Origin: Chloroflexota bacterium
GTDB taxonomy: Bacteria > Chloroflexota > Dehalococcoidia > Lucifugimonadales > UBA3495
Direction: 5' to 3'
Assembly (NCBI GenBank): GCA_028873965.1
Contig: JAPPMU010000062.1
Coordinates: 155,357 to 219,356 of the forward strand
DNA length: 64,000 nucleotides
Below, piece after piece: positions 6,577-15,096 of the stretch. The translations under genes were made by a program, and so were the position numbers. Below the pieces are notes generated by a model that searched no databases, had not been told where the DNA came from, and saw only the letters and a program-made list of their open reading frames with translations. Within the stretch, counting starts at the first letter, position 1. Each line of letters begins with the position of its first letter.

Positions 6577-9420
6577 CTAGCCGGCCCGGGGACGATCGAG
6601 TTGCAGCCAGCGGGCGGCCTGTTCGCCCACGGAATTGACGCTGGATCGTTCGACCGTGCAGGGCGGCAGCGCATTCAGGAAACGATCGCCATAGTTGGCC
6701 GTCTGGATGCGGCGGTCCAGGATGACCACCGCTCCCCGGTCAACCTTGTTCCGGATCAGCCGGCCGAACCCCTGCCGGAACCGCAACACGGCGGAAGGCA
6801 CCTGGTAGTCGTTGAACGGGTTGTTGAACAAATTCCCCCGAGCCTTGACGATGGGATCCGTAGGCACCGGAAAGGGCAGGCGGCACAGCAGCAGCCCGCG
6901 CAGTATTCCCGACTCCATATCAACACCCTCCCAGAAACTGGCGGTGCCGAGCAGGACGGCGCGCGGGTCGGCGTGCAGCCGGTCAACCAGTTGCCGCGGA
7001 GTGCCGTCAATGCCCTGGGCCAGGACGGTGATGCCCGCGGCACGCAGGCGTCCTCGCACCTGGAACGAGGCTTCCCTCAAGGCGCTATGGGAGGTGAACA
7101 GAGCCATGAGATGCCCGTCCAATGCCTGCGCCATGTTCAGGATCACCTGCGCGGTGCCCCGGGCGTGGTCCGCGCCGCGTCGCGGATCCGGGAGGTCGTC
7201 GGGTACCAGGAGCAACGTATTGCGCCGGTAGTTGAACGGGCTGTCAACCAGCAGCTCGTCGCAATCATCAGGGAACCCCACACGCTGGCGCAGGAACCCG
7301 AAGTTGCTGTCCGTTGCCAGTGTGGCGCTGGTCAAAACTACCGTTTCTTTCTGCTGGAACAGCATCTCGGACAGGATCGGGCCCACCGACAACGGGGTGG
7401 AGTGCAACGTGACGTTGCGGCGCACCATGTCGATCCACTGGATCTGTTCCTCGTCGTAACGGCCGAAGACCGAAGCCAGACGGTCGTTGAATTCGGAGAC
7501 CGTATCGACGGCGCTGAGGAGTTCGTTTCCCTGGCTGTCGTCAGAGAGGTCGAATATCCCCTGGTCGACCAGCCTCCAGACATCGTTCAGCCGGTTCACG
7601 CTGTCCGCCATAAAGGTCGCGAACGATTCCCATTCGCGGGCGGCGGCGCTCCATTCCCCGCTCTGCCGCACCGCGGGTTCCAGAGACACCGGCTGACGAT
7701 CGTTGTCGCCACGGACATGCGATTGGTAGAGGCCAGTGATCGCGGCCCATAACTGCTGCCATGCCTGCAAGGCCTGGTTGCAACTGGCCGTCGCGTTGGT
7801 CAGGGCGTCGCGACCCCGGCCGAGGTTTTCGTCGTAGGGCGACTGGTTGGCAATGGAGGTCAGGTGACGGAACAGCCGGTAGACCCCGTCCAACTCCTGC
7901 GGCAGATCGTCCTCGGCAATTTCAAAGCCCAGCTGCCGGCTGGCCTCCTCCTCCAGGTGGTGGGCTTCGTCAACGATGAGGTGCTGGTAGTCCTGCAACA
8001 CGGTGCCGCCGACGGCCAGATCCGCCAGCAACAGGGCGTGGTTCACCACCAGGATGTTGGCAGCTTCGGCTCGCTGCCGGGCCTGGCGCAGGAAACAGGG
8101 CGCGCCGCCACGGAACGACTGGCACACGCCCTGGTTGTCGGCGCACACCCGCAGCCAGGCCCGGTGATCCCCGAAGCTCAGGTTCAGGTCGGTTCGGTCG
8201 CCGTTTTCCGTGTCGTCCAGCCAGACCGCCGTTTTACCGAGCACCCGGGCCTCGTCCTCGGTCAAGGAGTCCGACGCGCCGAGGCTGGTCCACCGGCGCA
8301 GGCACACGTAGTTGGAGCGGCCCTTGAGTTGAGCCGCGCGAACCGCCCCCGGTTCCAGGATGCCGGCCTCTTCCAAGATGGATATCACCGCCGGTATGTC
8401 CTTATCCATCAGCTGTTCCTGCAAGCTGATGGTATTGGTGGATATCACCACCCGGTGCCCGTGGGTGGCGGAGTAAAGAATCGCCGGGAGCAGATACGCA
8501 ATGCTCTTGCCGATGCCAGTGCCGCCCTCCACGATCAGTTTTCTGCCCTGGTAGATGGCGCGCGTGACCGCCTTGAGCATCTCAGCCTGTTGTGGCCTAT
8601 TTTCGAACCCGGGGAAAGAGTTGGCGAAAACGCCGTGGGGAGCCAGGAGGTCCTCGACCTGCTGCTCGGAGAGCTCGCGGCGGACGGCGCTGCCCTTGGT
8701 GTCGCCGGCGTCGTTCGTCAAACGCCGGGCAATGCCGTCCAGGTTCAATCCGTTGAGGCCGACGGCGCCGTTGGCTCCGGTCGCGGCGTTGGCGCCGGGA
8801 GCGTGGGGAACGAGCGCCTCCAGCAGGTCCGCTACGGAGGCGTTGGCGGCACGGGCGGCACGAGCAATGAACGCAACTTTAGCCGCCGGGTAAGATGCCC
8901 CCAGTTTCAGCAACTCATGGAAAACCAGCGCGGTGGTTTCGGCGTCGGCCACGGCACGGTGGGCCTGGTTGTGGTCAAGGTCCAGGTGCCTGGCAAGAGC
9001 GCTCAGGTTGTATTCGGGGATGGTGGGCAGGAATATCGACGCCAGGTCCCAGGTGTTGTAGCTTCGGTTGTTGAGGTGCAGCCCATGGGACGACAGGAAG
9101 GCGAGATCGAAGGCGATGTTGTGTCCGACGATGGGCAGATCGCCGACGAACGCGGCGAACTGTGTCGCTACCTGCTGGAACCGCGGCGCCCGTTCGATCT
9201 GCGCCGGGCTGATGGAGGTCAGTTGCTGGATGAAGGTGGGAATCTGGCGTCCCGGGTTCACGAAGGTCTGGTAGCGCTCGGAAACCTCACCGCCCCGAAA
9301 CTTGACGGCTCCCACCTCGATGATGGCATCGGATTGCGCTTGAAGCCCGGTGGTCTCCAGATCGACGCATACGAACTCGCGCTCGAATATGTCACTTTGA
9401 GGCAACAGCGTCGGGGTCAT
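6577..9420 (-). CDS. dinG: DEDDh exonuclease / DinG-type DNA helicase fusion
   Basis: 947-residue fusion. An N-terminal DnaQ-like 3'-5' exonuclease (VDLETTGL at about 19-26, then HNIAFDL and HRAVADAE motifs) is joined to an XPD/DinG superfamily 2 helicase: Walker A EGGTGIGKS near 299, DEAHH near 483 and motif VI QGFGRLIRN near the end. Four cysteines at about 370-440 (CLRRW, then C-x6-C-x8-C) could hold an iron-sulfur cluster as in DinG/XPD. DinG unwinds 5'-tailed duplexes, R-loops and forks; the exonuclease fusion is usual in Firmicutes and Chloroflexota. It lies 30 bp after the PHP gene and 27 bp before paralogue C. Confidence 0.93.
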   Translation of the reverse strand: MTPTLLPQSDIFEREFVCVDLETTGLQAQSDAIIEVGAVKFRGGEVSERYQTFVNPGRQIPTFIQQLTSISPAQIERAPRFQQVATQFAAFVGDLPIVGHNIAFDLAFLSSHGLHLNNRSYNTWDLASIFLPTIPEYNLSALARHLDLDHNQAHRAVADAETTALVFHELLKLGASYPAAKVAFIARAARAANASVADLLEALVPHAPGANAATGANGAVGLNGLNLDGIARRLTNDAGDTKGSAVRRELSEQQVEDLLAPHGVFANSFPGFENRPQQAEMLKAVTRAIYQGRKLIVEGGTGIGKSIAYLLPAILYSATHGHRVVISTNTISLQEQLMDKDIPAVISILEEAGILEPGAVRAAQLKGRSNYVCLRRWTSLGASDSLTEDEARVLGKTAVWLDDTENGDRTDLNLSFGDHRAWLRVCADNQGVCQSFRGGAPCFLRQARQRAEAANILVVNHALLLADLAVGGTVLQDYQHLIVDEAHHLEEEASRQLGFEIAEDDLPQELDGVYRLFRHLTSIANQSPYDENLGRGRDALTNATASCNQALQAWQQLWAAITGLYQSHVRGDNDRQPVSLEPAVRQSGEWSAAAREWESFATFMADSVNRLNDVWRLVDQGIFDLSDDSQGNELLSAVDTVSEFNDRLASVFGRYDEEQIQWIDMVRRNVTLHSTPLSVGPILSEMLFQQKETVVLTSATLATDSNFGFLRQRVGFPDDCDELLVDSPFNYRRNTLLLVPDDLPDPRRGADHARGTAQVILNMAQALDGHLMALFTSHSALREASFQVRGRLRAAGITVLAQGIDGTPRQLVDRLHADPRAVLLGTASFWEGVDMESGILRGLLLCRLPFPVPTDPIVKARGNLFNNPFNDYQVPSAVLRFRQGFGRLIRNKVDRGAVVILDRRIQTANYGDRFLNALPPCTVERSSVNSVGEQAARWLQLDRPRAG

Positions 9421-9450
9421 CGCAATGAACCACCCTGGAGAGCACCGCCG

Positions 9451-10155
9451 CTAGGCGGAGCGCAGGCGATAGGGCCGCAGCGACCCCTGCCTGAGCCCCT
9501 CCAGAGGGCGGAAGTCCCCGCGATGGAGCGCGGTGAGGAACTGGGCCTCGTCGAAGATTTCATCAGGGAACTCGGTGACGAATTTGCCCAACCCGTGGGT
9601 ACTGTGAGCGTCGCTGCCTCCGGTGACCGGAAGTTCGAGACGATGGGCGACCTCGGCTGCGAAGCGATTTTCCTCGTCGGACGTGCCGCCGTTGGCGATC
9701 TCGATGGCGTCAACCAGCTCGAATACCGGGTGTTCCATGGCCGTCTCGGCATCCTGCGGGATAGGTTCCTTGGGATCGGGATACAGGTACGGACGGGTGC
9801 GGTGGTGTTGTCCCAGGACGCCGCGGAAGGGGTGCGCTGAGACCACGAAGCCGCCGGCGGCGTGGGCAGCCTTGCTCAATTCCTCGGCGTGATGGAATCC
9901 ACTCTGGTACCGATCCACACCGAAAGCCAGGATGTGGCCCATGTTGGTGTCCGCTTCCATGGCGCGGATGAGGACGACGTTGTGCCGGGCGGCGAAGGCG
10001 GCAAATTCGTGGCGGTCCCAAGGACCGGCGTGTTCGGTGATGCACAGGCCACGCAATCCCAAGCGTTCTGCCTCAAGAATGAGATCTTCGGGCGTCAGGC
10101 TGGAATCGGCGCTGCCTTTGGTCGTATGGATGTGTAAGTCAAAAATGCGCGACAT
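9451..10155 (-). CDS. PHP-domain phosphoesterase
   Basis: 234-residue PHP-family metal-dependent phosphoesterase. The conserved metal-binding motifs occur in order: FDLHIHT at the N-terminus, ITEHAG, SAHPFR and GGSDAHS. The ATG at 10155 directly precedes the first motif; a further in-frame ATG at 10194 would add 13 residues with no homology, so it is not preferred. Related single-domain proteins include histidinol-phosphatase-like and YciV/TrpH-type nucleases that degrade short oligonucleotides. The substrate cannot be read from sequence, but position as first gene of a nucleic-acid-enzyme unit favours a nuclease-type role (inference). Confidence 0.88.
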   Translation of the reverse strand: MSRIFDLHIHTTKGSADSSLTPEDLILEAERLGLRGLCITEHAGPWDRHEFAAFAARHNVVLIRAMEADTNMGHILAFGVDRYQSGFHHAEELSKAAHAAGGFVVSAHPFRGVLGQHHRTRPYLYPDPKEPIPQDAETAMEHPVFELVDAIEIANGGTSDEENRFAAEVAHRLELPVTGGSDAHSTHGLGKFVTEFPDEIFDEAQFLTALHRGDFRPLEGLRQGSLRPYRLRSA

Positions 10156-10283
10156 AAGCCCTATCAGTCTATGCGCAGCCTGAAACGGCGTCAACGTCGA
10201 CTCGCCACGGCAGATAGTTCGCCTCTGATAGAATGCGGACGAATCCCTTTCCGGAAGGGCAATATTCCCAGGAGATGACAGAG

Positions 10284-11219
10284 ATGGCGAGAGTAGGTTT
10301 TATCGGTCTTGGAACCATGGGCGCCAGCATGGCGTACAACTGCCTGCGCGGCGGCAACGAGATGGTGGTCCACGACATCCGGCGGGAGGCCGCAACCCAA
10401 CACCTGGAAGCGGGAGCGCAGTGGGCGGATACTCCTCGCGAAGTGGCCGAGGCCACCGACGTAGTGTTCACCTCGCTGCCCGGGCCGGTGGAGGTCGAAG
10501 CCGTGTCGCTGGGCGAAGACGGGATCATGTCAGGTATGTCCGGGGGCAAGACCTACTTTGACCTCAGCACCAGCTCTCCCACGCTCATCCGGCAGATCCA
10601 CGACCGCGTGGCGGCGCAGGGGATCAACGTGCTGGACGCCCCGGTAAGCGGCGGCCCGGCCGGCGCGGCCAGCGGCCGGCTGGCCATCTGGGTCGGCGGA
10701 GACAAGGCGGTTTTCGACCAGCACAAGGCGGTCCTCGACTCCATCGGCGACGCCGCCTACTACGTCGGACCCATCGGCAGCGGCGCCGTCGCCAAGCTGG
10801 TGCACAACTGCGCCGGCTACATCGTCCAGACCGCGTTGGCCGAGGTGTTCACCATGGGCATCAAGGCAGGCGTCGACCCGCTGGCGCTGTGGCTGGCCGT
10901 GCGCAAGGGGGCCGGCGGACGCCGTGGCATGTTCGAGGGGCTGGCCCAGCACTTCCTAATCAACGATTACGATCCGCCGGACTTCGCCCTGCGGCTGGCG
11001 CGAAAGGACGTTGACCTGGCCGTTGCCGTCGGCAGAGAGTTCGACGTGCCGATGAAGCTGGCCAACACCACGCTGGCCGAGATGACGGAAGCCATGAACC
11101 GGGGTTGGGCCGGCCGCGACTCCCGGGTGGCGATGCTGCTGCAGGAAGAGCGGGCCGGGATCGAAGTGGAGATTGACCGCGAGGATCTGCGGCGAGCGCT
11201 GGAGGAACAGGGCGGGTAG
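10284..11219 (+). CDS. NAD(P)-dependent 3-hydroxyisobutyrate-dehydrogenase family enzyme
   Basis: 311-residue beta-hydroxyacid dehydrogenase. The Rossmann motif GFIGLGTMG is at the N-terminus, followed by the substrate motif DAPVSGGPAGA and the catalytic lysine in GAVAKLVHN (about Lys171). The family oxidises 3-hydroxyisobutyrate, tartronate semialdehyde, 6-phosphogluconate or similar acids; the exact substrate is unknown. AGGAG at 10270-10274 stands 9 bases before the ATG at 10284; the ATG at 10275 is too close to it and that at 10233 adds non-homologous residues. It diverges from the PHP gene. Confidence 0.9.
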   Translation: MARVGFIGLGTMGASMAYNCLRGGNEMVVHDIRREAATQHLEAGAQWADTPREVAEATDVVFTSLPGPVEVEAVSLGEDGIMSGMSGGKTYFDLSTSSPTLIRQIHDRVAAQGINVLDAPVSGGPAGAASGRLAIWVGGDKAVFDQHKAVLDSIGDAAYYVGPIGSGAVAKLVHNCAGYIVQTALAEVFTMGIKAGVDPLALWLAVRKGAGGRRGMFEGLAQHFLINDYDPPDFALRLARKDVDLAVAVGREFDVPMKLANTTLAEMTEAMNRGWAGRDSRVAMLLQEERAGIEVEIDREDLRRALEEQGG

Positions 11220-11252
11220 GCGTTATCCTGACGGCCAGTTTCGGAGGGCGCT

Positions 11253-12296
11253 ATGGTAGTGCGAGCAACGGGCATCAACCCCGAAATGCTGCGTTGGGCA
11301 CGGGAACGGGCGGGCTACTCCATTGAGGAAGTGGCCCGCCGACGCCGCGTGCCTCCCGAAAGGGTCAAGGAATGGGAATCCGGCAAGAGTTTCCCAACCT
11401 GGAAGCAATTGAAGCAATTAGCTCACCGGGATTACCACCGAAGTACAGTATTTTTCTTTCGCAACGGCCCACCGGAAGAAAAGACCGTCATCGAGCATTT
11501 TCCCTACCTCCCGGAGGAGACGCTGACCGATTTACACCCCGATACTCTGTATGCGGTGCGGCAAGCGCGGATTAGGCAGAATGATTTGTCGGAACTGCTG
11601 GGCCCGGACGGCTCTGGCGGACGGCTCATCCTGCGTGATTTGCGCGTGGAGGCAGACGCCGGAAATCCGGGGAGCATGACAGCAGCGGTTAGGGAATACC
11701 TCGGGGTTGACTTGAACGATCCGGAAGGGTTCTCAAACCGGATCTACACTTTTGAAGATTTTCGCAGCCGAATTGAGGATGCGGGGGTCTGGGTGTTCAA
11801 ACGAAATTTCCGTCAGGAAGATGTCACCGGCCTCTGCCTAGACGACGACGTATATCCGGTCATCTACGTTAGCAACGGGCAGGACAAAGCGCAGGAAATC
11901 TTTACCCTGTTCAACGAGTTGATGCACTTGTTGTTTGGTTTCAACTACTTGGAACGCACGGAAAAACGGCATTACTTGACGAGCATGACAAATATTAGCC
12001 CGGAGATTGAGAACGCCTGCAATCAATTCGCCAGCGAATTTTACAACGCTGTCGAACGCGCGATGGACTACCCAATAATTTATGCGTACGCGTCCGTCGA
12101 TTACACTGAGAGTGCTTGGGGAACGGGGGATAGGGAGTTCTACTACACCGTGCAGGGCGCAAATTTGGGACGCAAGTACTTGCGCACAGCGTTCAACGCT
12201 TTTGAGGAAGGGCAAGTCAATGAGTCTGACCTAGCGTCGCTCTTGGGCGCAAAGGGGCATCATCTTGACGGGTTGGAACGTTATGCTTGGCGATGA
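11253..12296 (+). CDS. XRE-type HTH plus ImmA/IrrE-like protein with degenerate zinc motif
   Basis: 347-residue COG2856-type protein. An N-terminal helix-turn-helix (about 10-45) is followed by an ImmA/IrrE-like domain. These domains normally carry HExxH; here the motif is FNELMHLLFG with Asn221 in place of the first zinc-ligand histidine, while Glu222 and His225 remain. The conserved NQFASEF helix follows. It is therefore probably a weakened or non-catalytic relative acting as regulator or antitoxin. GGAGG stands before the ATG. It overlaps the DUF4411-like gene, the standard partner of this family in toxin-antitoxin-type loci. Confidence 0.87.
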   Translation: MVVRATGINPEMLRWARERAGYSIEEVARRRRVPPERVKEWESGKSFPTWKQLKQLAHRDYHRSTVFFFRNGPPEEKTVIEHFPYLPEETLTDLHPDTLYAVRQARIRQNDLSELLGPDGSGGRLILRDLRVEADAGNPGSMTAAVREYLGVDLNDPEGFSNRIYTFEDFRSRIEDAGVWVFKRNFRQEDVTGLCLDDDVYPVIYVSNGQDKAQEIFTLFNELMHLLFGFNYLERTEKRHYLTSMTNISPEIENACNQFASEFYNAVERAMDYPIIYAYASVDYTESAWGTGDREFYYTVQGANLGRKYLRTAFNAFEEGQVNESDLASLLGAKGHHLDGLERYAWR

Positions 12297-12792
12297 ACAT
12301 AGCGCTCTTGTGGTATACATTTTGGACGACAACACCATCAGTCAAATATGGCGGTCGTACCACCGGAATATTTTCCCCAGCTTTTGGGAGAGGTTCGACC
12401 GCCTGATAAGTGAGCGAAGAGCGGTGTCCGTCGATGCGGTGAGAGATGAGCTATTGGCTAGCCGGCGGGTATCCTGGGCCGTCGCCCATCTTGAACGCTC
12501 AAACTCGTCGTTTTTTACTGAACCGACCACTTATGAGCAATCTTTGGTTCAGATGATGATCAGAGATCCAAGGCTATCATCAGCAGCAAACCGATGGCTC
12601 TCCAAAGCCAAGGATGACGCTGACCCTTACCTTATCGCAAAAAGCTTAGCATCCCCCATTACTACGGTAGTAGTTACAGAGGAAAGCCAAGACCTGAGCA
12701 AAACTGCCAGCATATTTTACGTGTGCCACTACTTCGGAGTGGATTGCATCAATCACCAACAGATGATGGACCGGTTGGGCTGGGTGTTTTAG
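12283..12792 (+). CDS. DUF4411-like PIN-fold protein (putative toxin)
   Basis: 169-residue protein resembling the DUF4411 PIN-like family: VYILDDNTISQ at the N-terminus holds the first acidic site, followed by FPSFWERFD, a central DDADPYLIA motif and VVVTEES. It overlaps the XRE/ImmA-like gene by 14 bases, with ATG at 12283 and GGAA about 6 bases before it; an earlier in-frame ATG at 12265 is possible. DUF4411 proteins are predicted RNases encoded beside COG2856 proteins. Codon use is less GC-rich than in the flanking genes, which suits a mobile defence or toxin-antitoxin module. Confidence 0.75.
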   Translation: MLGDEHSALVVYILDDNTISQIWRSYHRNIFPSFWERFDRLISERRAVSVDAVRDELLASRRVSWAVAHLERSNSSFFTEPTTYEQSLVQMMIRDPRLSSAANRWLSKAKDDADPYLIAKSLASPITTVVVTEESQDLSKTASIFYVCHYFGVDCINHQQMMDRLGWVF

Positions 12793-12808
12793 CGACCAGT
12801 GGGTCACC

Positions 12809-14278
12809 CTAATCCGCAGCCGCCTCCCAGCGCAGCACGGGTCGGCGGGCGGCGGTGGCCTCGTCCAGGCGGGAGACCGGCGTGGTGTGCGGGGCGTGCT
12901 GGACCAATTCGGGCTCTGAAGTGGCCTCCGCGTCGATGACGCGCAGGGCGTCGATGAATGCGTCCAGCGTTTCCTTGGTTTCCGACTCCGTGGGCTCGAT
13001 CATCAGGGCTTCGTGCACGATCAGCGGGAAATACATCGTGGGCGCGTGGAAGCCGTAGTCCAACAGCCGCTTCGCCACCTCCAGCCCGCTGACGCCGCGC
13101 TCCCGCTGCCGGTCGGCGGAGAAAACGACCTCGTGCATACACGTGCGATCGTAGGGCAGTTCATAGATGTCCTTGAGCGACTCCATGATGTAGTTGGCGT
13201 TGAGAACCGCGTTGCCGCTGATTGAAAGCAAGCCGGCCGCGCCCAAGGTGCGGATGTAGGTGTAGGCACGCACCAGGACGCCAAAGTTGCCGTGGAAGCC
13301 GCTGATCTTGCCGATGCTCTGCTCCGGTTCGGAGAGGGCATACTCGCCGCTGCCGTTCGCCGTCACCACCGGCGCCGCCAGGTACGGAGCAAGGTTCTCA
13401 CCGCAGCAGACGGGGCCGGCGCCCGGGCCGCCGCCGCCGTGCGGGGTGCTGAAGGTCTTGTGCAGGTTCAGGTGGCAGACGTCGAAGCCCAGTTCGCCGA
13501 GCTTGGCGCGACCGAGCAGCGCGTTCATGTTCGCGCCGTCGCCGTAAACCAGGCCGCCGCAATCGTGGACGATCCGGCAGACTTCGAGGATGTTGGTGTC
13601 GAACAGGCCCAGGGTGCTGGGCAGGGTGATCATTACCCCGGCGAGGTCGTCGCCGGCTATCTCCCGCAGGGCGGCAAGATCGGTGTTGCCGTCGGCGTCG
13701 GAGGGAATGGTGACCACGTCGAAGCCGGCCATCGCCGCAGAGGCGGGGTTGGTGCCGTGAGCGCTGTCCGGGATGCCCATCTTGGTGCGTCCGGAGTCGC
13801 CGCGGGCCAGATGATACGCGCGCATCATGAGGACGCCAGCCAGTTCGCCATGGGCGCCGGCCAGGGTCGCCAGGCTGGTCGCGGCCATGCCGGTGACCTC
13901 GGTGAGGAAGTCCTGCAATCGGTGGAGCAGCTCCAGCGCTCCCTGGGATTGCTCGGCCGGCTGCTGGGGATGGATGCCGGCGAACCCGGGCAGGAACGCG
14001 ACCTCGTCGTTGATCTTGGGGTTGTATTTCATCGTGCACGACCCCAATGGATAGAAATGGGTATCGATGCTGAAGTTCAACTGGCTGAGAGAGGTGAAAT
14101 ATTGCACCACTTCTGGTTCAGAAACCTCGGGCAGCGGCAGATCGTCCCGCAGATAGGCCGGATCCGGCAGGGTCGCCGCCGGCACGTCCAGGCCCGGGGT
14201 GATGACACCGACGCGGCCGGGTACGCTGCGGTCCATCAGCAGGCTGGTGGTGTCTCGGTTGCCGCCTTTATTCAACAT
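12809..14278 (-). CDS. gcvPB: Glycine dehydrogenase (decarboxylating) subunit 2
   Basis: 489-residue C-terminal half of the two-subunit glycine decarboxylase (P protein). It releases CO2 from glycine and loads the aminomethyl group on the H protein lipoyl arm. The PLP-binding lysine is in NLHKTFSTPHGGGG (about Lys274), and the PLP-pocket segments GSCTMKYNP and SAHGTNP are present. AGGAGA lies 8 bases before the ATG. It is last in the unit FMN protein - FAD oxidase - gcvPA - membrane protein - gcvPB. gcvT and gcvH are not in the window. Confidence 0.95.
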   Translation of the reverse strand: MLNKGGNRDTTSLLMDRSVPGRVGVITPGLDVPAATLPDPAYLRDDLPLPEVSEPEVVQYFTSLSQLNFSIDTHFYPLGSCTMKYNPKINDEVAFLPGFAGIHPQQPAEQSQGALELLHRLQDFLTEVTGMAATSLATLAGAHGELAGVLMMRAYHLARGDSGRTKMGIPDSAHGTNPASAAMAGFDVVTIPSDADGNTDLAALREIAGDDLAGVMITLPSTLGLFDTNILEVCRIVHDCGGLVYGDGANMNALLGRAKLGELGFDVCHLNLHKTFSTPHGGGGPGAGPVCCGENLAPYLAAPVVTANGSGEYALSEPEQSIGKISGFHGNFGVLVRAYTYIRTLGAAGLLSISGNAVLNANYIMESLKDIYELPYDRTCMHEVVFSADRQRERGVSGLEVAKRLLDYGFHAPTMYFPLIVHEALMIEPTESETKETLDAFIDALRVIDAEATSEPELVQHAPHTTPVSRLDEATAARRPVLRWEAAAD

Positions 14279-14396
14279 CGTTCGTAGTCTCCTGGTTTAG
14301 TGGCAGTTCCTGCGATCGCCTGCCCGGGTGACGGGAGGGTGTGAGGGAACGGCCGATGCGCAGGTTTTCAGCAGCTAACTTCCATCGGATGCGCCG

Positions 14397-15020
14397 CTAC
14401 GCTGAGCGTTTCATTCGTCGAACCAAAAAGGAAAATATCCGGTGACCCTTCCAACTCCACGCGAAACTGAGCGCTACGAACGCCACCATGCTCGCCACGA
14501 AGGCAGGCACGCCTCCCCATGGAAACAGCAAAGGGGTCCCGAAGATCGCGCAGAGGGTGGCGATAACGACAACCCAGACCACGGTGCGCCACAAAACGCG
14601 CCGGTTGAGCCGGCGGTCGGCCGCGCGGACTATTTCCTCGACTTCTTCCGGAGTAGCATTGTCCCAGCGCGCCATCTGGGCGTTCATGTGGCGGATCTGC
14701 CGCCGCAGGGCCATGGACCCGCAAACGAACATGCTGCAGGACACGAAACTCATCACCATGATGCCGACCAGGAACCCGATCTCGAACCACAGGGTTCCGG
14801 CGGGCAGCCAAGCGACGCGTCCGGCCAGCAACGCCCGCGCGATTATCAGGGCCAGCATGAGGCCGGCGATCCCGAAACCCACGATGAACAACGTGCGCTC
14901 TTTGACCCACAGGCCGAACCACTTGACGTATCCCTCGCGCTCGGATGCTCCTCCTTCGTCTTCGAAGGGATCCGTATAGCGGCGCATCCTGCGCAGATTG
15001 GACGATTCGCGGTCAATCAT
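14397..15020 (-). CDS. Four-helix membrane protein between gcvPA and gcvPB
   Basis: 207-residue protein that I cannot assign to a family. It has two pairs of hydrophobic helices (about residues 43-63, 78-102, 145-165 and 170-190) separated by a charged, probably cytoplasmic segment RHMNAQMARWDNATPEEVEE, and an Arg-rich C-terminus. There is no signal peptide or catalytic motif. It lies 76 bp after gcvPA and 118 bp before gcvPB on the same strand, so it interrupts two genes that are normally adjacent. Confidence 0.7.
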   Translation of the reverse strand: MIDRESSNLRRMRRYTDPFEDEGGASEREGYVKWFGLWVKERTLFIVGFGIAGLMLALIIARALLAGRVAWLPAGTLWFEIGFLVGIMVMSFVSCSMFVCGSMALRRQIRHMNAQMARWDNATPEEVEEIVRAADRRLNRRVLWRTVVWVVVIATLCAIFGTPLLFPWGGVPAFVASMVAFVALSFAWSWKGHRIFSFLVRRMKRSA

Positions 15021-15096
15021 GGCAATTCGCTCGGGTGGTTCCGGGTTCGCGTGGATTCCCGCATCCGGTTACGGACACAGGCCAGGTCGGCGCGCT

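Noticed and set aside
5980..9840. Two plus-strand open frames of about 590 and 658 codons opposite dinG and neighbours
   Set aside because: They are antisense to genes with intact motifs, and cross several gene boundaries without homology.
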